Positions 60,427 to 64,000 of a stretch of DNA of 64,000 nt are shown piece by piece. How positions within the stretch are numbered: the stretch's first letter is position 1; the number at the start of each line of letters is the position of its first letter. This DNA is from Urechidicola croceus. Lineage in GTDB: Bacteria; Bacteroidota; Bacteroidia; Flavobacteriales; Flavobacteriaceae. The position numbers and the translations under genes were made by a program. The stretch lies in the NCBI RefSeq assembly GCF_001761325.1, contig NZ_CP017478.1, positions 1,509,501-1,573,500 on the forward strand, read 5' to 3'. Below the pieces are notes generated by a model. It did not search any database. It was not told where the DNA came from and saw nothing but the letters and a program-made list of their open reading frames with translations.

Positions 60427-62769
60427 ATGCAGAAATTTAGAGGATATATGAGAAGAAATTTGAAATTTTTAATACCAATAGTATTTTTGGTATTAACACT
60501 AGTTAGTTTTAGTCAAAAAACAGTTAGCAACGGTGAAAAGGATAAAGTTTTAATTAGTTTACTAAAACATGTTTTAACAAATGGACATTATGAACCAAAA
60601 AATATAGACGACAATTTTTCAGAAAAAATATTTAATGGATTCATAGAAGGATTAGATCCAACTAAACGTTATTTTATCCAATCAGACATTGATGAATTTT
60701 CCGCTTATAAATCAAAAATTGATGATGAAATCTTAAATGAAGAAATCACTTTTTTTAATTTAGTTTTTAATCGTTTTTCACAACGTGTTGAAGAAGCAAA
60801 ATCATATTATATTGATATTTTAGATGAACCCTATGATTTTTCAGTAAACGAAACTTTAGATGTAGATTATGAAGATGCTCCATTTGCTAAAAGCAAAGAA
60901 GAACTTTTCGAAGTATGGAGAAAACAATTAAAATTCAGTACACTTTCTAGACTTCGTGACAAACTAACATCAGAAACAAATGGTGACGATTTAAGTCAAT
61001 TTGAAAAAGAATTTAGAACTAATATTTTAAATAGTAATTTTTCTTTTTTTGAAAAATATAGTGATGAAACACAAATAAAAATGGTGCAAGAAGTTCTTGA
61101 ATCTCACGGAATAAATATTGGTCAATCTGGTGCAGATGGAAAATTTGGAAACTTGACTAAAATCGGTATTGAGAAATACAAGGACTTAATTAAGCCAAAA
61201 AGTTTAAAGGATATTTCACCTGAAGAATACACAAAGTTTGAAGCAGAAGCACGTGAAAGCACCAAAAAAAACTACGATGATTTTTATGAAAGAATAGGTG
61301 AATTTGATCACTCAGATTGGTTTTCTACTTATCTTAATAGTATTACCGAAGCCTTTGATCCTCATACTTCTTATTTTGCTCCAAGAAGCAAAAAACAGTT
61401 TGATGAAAGTTTATCAGGAAAGTTAGAAGGTATTGGTGCTCGATTATTTAAAAAGAACGATTACATCAAAGTTTCTGAATTAATTTCTGGTGGTCCAGCA
61501 TGGAGAGCAGGAGAATTAGAAGTTGGCGACATCATTATGAAAGTTGCGCAAGGTAATGAAGAACCTCTTGATATCGTTGGAATGAGATTAAACAAAGCAA
61601 TAGAATTTATTAAAGGACCTAAAGGAACTGAAGTTCAGTTGACTTTAAAAAAGATTGATGGTTCAACTAAAGTAATATCAATTATTCGTGATGTTGTTGA
61701 AATAGAAGAAACGTTTGTAAAATCGAGTGTTATTGAAAAAGATGGGAAAAAATATGGTGTAATAAACCTACCTAAATTTTATATTGATTTTAGCGATCGT
61801 GAATCTCGCAATTGCGCTAAAGACATGGCAATTGAAATTGAGCAATTGAAAAATGAAAATATAGATGGAATATTAATTGACTTACGTAACAATGGTGGTG
61901 GTTCATTGCCTGCTGTAGTTGAAATGGCTGGACTTTTCATTGAGGATGGACCAATTGTACAAGTAAAATACAAAAACGAACAACCAATTGTTCAAAAAGA
62001 CAGAGATAAGTCAGTACTTTGGGATGGACCAATGGTTGTATTAACCAATGAATTATCTGCATCGGCATCAGAAATATTTGCTGCTGCAATGCAAGATTAT
62101 GGGAGAGCAGTTGTTATTGGAAGTAAACAAACGTATGGTAAAGGAACAGTTCAAAGTGTACTTGACTTGAACAAATATTACAATTTTGAAAGTGATTTAG
62201 GAGGTATGGCTCTTACTATTCAAAAATTCTATAGAATTAATGGAGGATCTACACAGTTAGAAGGAGTTAAACCAGATGTTATTTTACCATCAAGATATAA
62301 CTATATGGATATTGGCGAAAAAGATTTAGAAAACCCACTTCCTTGGGATCAAATTCAAAATGCCAATTATAATAAGTGGAATAATTATTCAAATTTTGAC
62401 TACACCATTAAAAATAGTATTGAAAGAATTAACAAAAACCCACAATTTCTATTGATTGATGACAATGCCAAATGGCTTAAAAAAGGTCAAGATGATACTA
62501 TAGTTTATCTAAACTATGATGCTTACAATCAAGATTTAGAAAATCATGCAGATGAAAGTAAAAAATATGAAAGTCTTTCAAAGTATGAAACTAATCTAAC
62601 TTTTACTTCACCACTTTACGAGTTAAACAAAATTGAAAAAGATAGTGTACTTGGAACTAAAAGATCTGTATGGCATAAAAATTTATCTAAAGATGTATAT
62701 ATAGAAGAAGGTTTAAATATATTAGGTGATTTAAAAATGAAAAATAATCATCAAATAGTAAAAAATTAA
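60427..62769 (+). CDS. prc: Tail-specific (carboxy-terminal processing) protease, S41 family
   Basis: 780 residues. Signal or anchor segment (about 10-28), N-terminal Prc domain (about 40-330), PDZ (about 335-425, ISGGPAWRAGELEVGDIIMKVAQG), S41 catalytic domain with nucleophile Ser in NELSASASEIFAAAMQ and general-base Lys in KQTYGKGTVQSVL, and a C-terminal DUF3340-like tail. It trims or degrades proteins by their C-terminal residues in the periplasm. The ATG at 60448 (MRRNLKF) is an alternative start. Confidence 0.94.
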   Translation: MQKFRGYMRRNLKFLIPIVFLVLTLVSFSQKTVSNGEKDKVLISLLKHVLTNGHYEPKNIDDNFSEKIFNGFIEGLDPTKRYFIQSDIDEFSAYKSKIDDEILNEEITFFNLVFNRFSQRVEEAKSYYIDILDEPYDFSVNETLDVDYEDAPFAKSKEELFEVWRKQLKFSTLSRLRDKLTSETNGDDLSQFEKEFRTNILNSNFSFFEKYSDETQIKMVQEVLESHGINIGQSGADGKFGNLTKIGIEKYKDLIKPKSLKDISPEEYTKFEAEARESTKKNYDDFYERIGEFDHSDWFSTYLNSITEAFDPHTSYFAPRSKKQFDESLSGKLEGIGARLFKKNDYIKVSELISGGPAWRAGELEVGDIIMKVAQGNEEPLDIVGMRLNKAIEFIKGPKGTEVQLTLKKIDGSTKVISIIRDVVEIEETFVKSSVIEKDGKKYGVINLPKFYIDFSDRESRNCAKDMAIEIEQLKNENIDGILIDLRNNGGGSLPAVVEMAGLFIEDGPIVQVKYKNEQPIVQKDRDKSVLWDGPMVVLTNELSASASEIFAAAMQDYGRAVVIGSKQTYGKGTVQSVLDLNKYYNFESDLGGMALTIQKFYRINGGSTQLEGVKPDVILPSRYNYMDIGEKDLENPLPWDQIQNANYNKWNNYSNFDYTIKNSIERINKNPQFLLIDDNAKWLKKGQDDTIVYLNYDAYNQDLENHADESKKYESLSKYETNLTFTSPLYELNKIEKDSVLGTKRSVWHKNLSKDVYIEEGLNILGDLKMKNNHQIVKN

Positions 62770-62814
62770 TTCACACTGTAAATTACAATTATAATTTTTT
62801 AAATTTTATTTGAG

Positions 62815-62822
62815 TATTTTTG
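62815..62822 (+). promoter_or_regulatory. Candidate -7 box before the DppC-type permease
   Basis: TATTTTTG matches TAnnTTTG, 37 nt before the TTG start. No -33 element at the expected distance. Confidence 0.35.
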
Positions 62823-62858
62823 TTTTAAGACTGATATAATTTTGTCAATATCTCAAAT

Positions 62859-63953
62859 TTGAATTTGCTAACAAAACCAACATCATTAACAACATTAGCA
62901 CTCCAGCGTTTTAAAAAAAACAAGACTGGAGTGTTTAGTTTTTGGTACATTGTTCTTTGCGGATTTATTGCAATGTTTTGTTATCTAATCGCACCAGACA
63001 ATTCAAACAGTGCCAATCTAATGCATCTTGAAATCCATTCAAAAAAGCCTGGATTTTCAACTCAAATGCTCACAATTCCTAACGATAAAAAAGAACAATC
63101 TTTTTTTAACTCTTTAATGTTCGGAAAATCAAGTTCAAACACAGAAATTCCGATTTCTTCATATCAGTTAACAGATAAAACATTGGAAGTAACTCTTTAT
63201 TCCGAAGGACAAAGAACAAAACAAATAAAAACATATCCATTATCAAATTTTGAGGGTGACATTTCAAAATATATTTCTACAAAAAAATTCATTTTAGGAA
63301 CTGATAAATATGGTCGTGACTTGTTGAGCCGTATGCTTATTGGAACTCGAATCTCTTTTTCTATTGGTTTTATAGCAGTATTTATTTCGCTAATTATTGG
63401 TATATCAATTGGTGCAATTGCTGGCTATTATGGTGGAAAAATTGATGATTTTATCATGTGGATGATTAATATTACTTGGTCAATTCCAACCCTATTATTG
63501 GTTATTGCAATCACACTTGCATTAGGTAAAGGGTTTTGGCAAGTTTTTATTGCAGTAGGACTTACTATGTGGGTTGAAGTAGCTCGGGTTGTACGTGGAC
63601 AAATACTTTCTACTAAACAACAACAATATGTAGAAGCCGCAAAAGTTTTAGGTTTTTCTGATTTTAGAATTATTTTCAAACATATTTTACCAAATATCAT
63701 GGCTCCAGTAATTGTAATTTCTGCTGCCAATTTTGCCGCAGCAATTCTAATTGAAAGCGGTTTAAGTTTTCTAGGAATTGGAGCACAACCTCCTACTCCA
63801 TCTTGGGGAGCAATGATTAAAGATCATTATAGTTACATCATTATTGGTAAAGCCTATTTGGCAATTATTCCTGGATTGGCTATTATGAGTTTAGTATTAG
63901 CATTTATGTTGATTGGCAATGCCCTTCGCGATGCTTTGGACGTCAGAAGTTAA
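62859..63953 (+). CDS. ABC transporter permease, DppC/OppC type
   Basis: 364 residues with a TTG start at 62859. One N-terminal span, a periplasmic loop of about 110 residues (longer than in E. coli DppC), the DppC marker FILGTDKYGRDLLSRMLIG, then five spans with the EAA loop YVEAAKVLGFSDFRIIFKHILPN and a C-terminal FLGIGAQPPTPSWGAMI. It would form half of a peptide or nickel importer channel; partner genes are not next to it in the 47 bp left, so they lie outside the window or elsewhere. Confidence 0.92.
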   Translation: MNLLTKPTSLTTLALQRFKKNKTGVFSFWYIVLCGFIAMFCYLIAPDNSNSANLMHLEIHSKKPGFSTQMLTIPNDKKEQSFFNSLMFGKSSSNTEIPISSYQLTDKTLEVTLYSEGQRTKQIKTYPLSNFEGDISKYISTKKFILGTDKYGRDLLSRMLIGTRISFSIGFIAVFISLIIGISIGAIAGYYGGKIDDFIMWMINITWSIPTLLLVIAITLALGKGFWQVFIAVGLTMWVEVARVVRGQILSTKQQQYVEAAKVLGFSDFRIIFKHILPNIMAPVIVISAANFAAAILIESGLSFLGIGAQPPTPSWGAMIKDHYSYIIIGKAYLAIIPGLAIMSLVLAFMLIGNALRDALDVRS

Positions 63954-64000
63954 TTTACTATTCAAAGCATAATAAAGAATGTTATTTCATTGATTCAAAC
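63954..64000. other. Right edge, no feature seen
   Basis: 47 bp of AT-rich DNA after the permease stop, with no start, hairpin or repeat recognised. Confidence 0.6.

Overview
The window is 64 kb of an AT-rich chromosome from a member of the Flavobacteriia (Bacteroidetes), probably a Flavobacteriaceae. Support comes from Bacteroidetes-type promoters (TTTG, about 19 nt, TAnnTTTG), Rho with a long charged insert, DUF4293, the lptC/HlyC/ppiD gene block, a mevalonate pathway, carbamoylation of an N-acylated ornithine in arginine synthesis, and mobile mystery proteins A/B. The genus cannot be read from the sequence. There is one tRNA (Phe, GAA) and no rRNA, prophage, IS transposase or CRISPR array.

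Layout. 1-8.6 kb: start of truA, a YfcE-type phosphodiesterase, a signalling operon (LuxR-type response regulator, a 92-aa unknown, two paralogous TPR-histidine kinases), DUF4293, rho and a VTT membrane protein. 8.7-16.5 kb: an envelope operon reading coaX, outer-membrane protein, TPR protein, lptC, small membrane protein, HlyC/CorC, ppiD. 16.5-20.5 kb: tRNA-Phe, a GT39-like glycosyltransferase, a membrane AraC regulator, a lipoprotein and a thioesterase. 20.5-28.6 kb: a complete histidine operon on the minus strand (hisG-D-C-B-H-A-F-IE). 28.9-40.7 kb: a divergent plus-strand arginine and proline operon (GNAT, argG, argC, proC, argD, proA, proB, argF', small unknown, argB, argE, argH). 40.8-43.1 kb: a pseudouridine synthase and a Fic/XRE module. 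43.1-51.3 kb: NUDIX, UbiA and the mevalonate genes. 51.5-64 kb: two POT peptide transporters, a thioredoxin-like protein, ComEC, lpxB, surE, a secreted unknown, a tail-specific protease and a DppC-type permease.

The main discovery is at the his/arg divergence. The histidine operon starts with a good promoter, a 17-residue leader peptide holding His-His-His, and a 12-bp terminator whose 5' arm can also pair with the end of the leader ORF: a complete attenuator. The arginine operon starts with its own candidate leader peptide, MKVTHTHTRTFTPRLRRRP, with five Arg codons, but no intrinsic terminator follows. It may therefore use another mechanism, such as Rho-dependent or translational control.

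The second theme is a set of small palindromic repeats confined to about 21.9-49.1 kb, in the gaps of the his, arg and mevalonate clusters. Their stems vary in a compensated way between copies, so the hairpin itself appears to be conserved. Two copies lie in frame inside mvaD, one pair flanks a small orphan gene in the arg operon, and a 20-copy 7-bp tandem repeat sits between hisH and hisA. The Fic/XRE module has GTTTAC motifs spaced 32-33 bp upstream, which look like an operator array.
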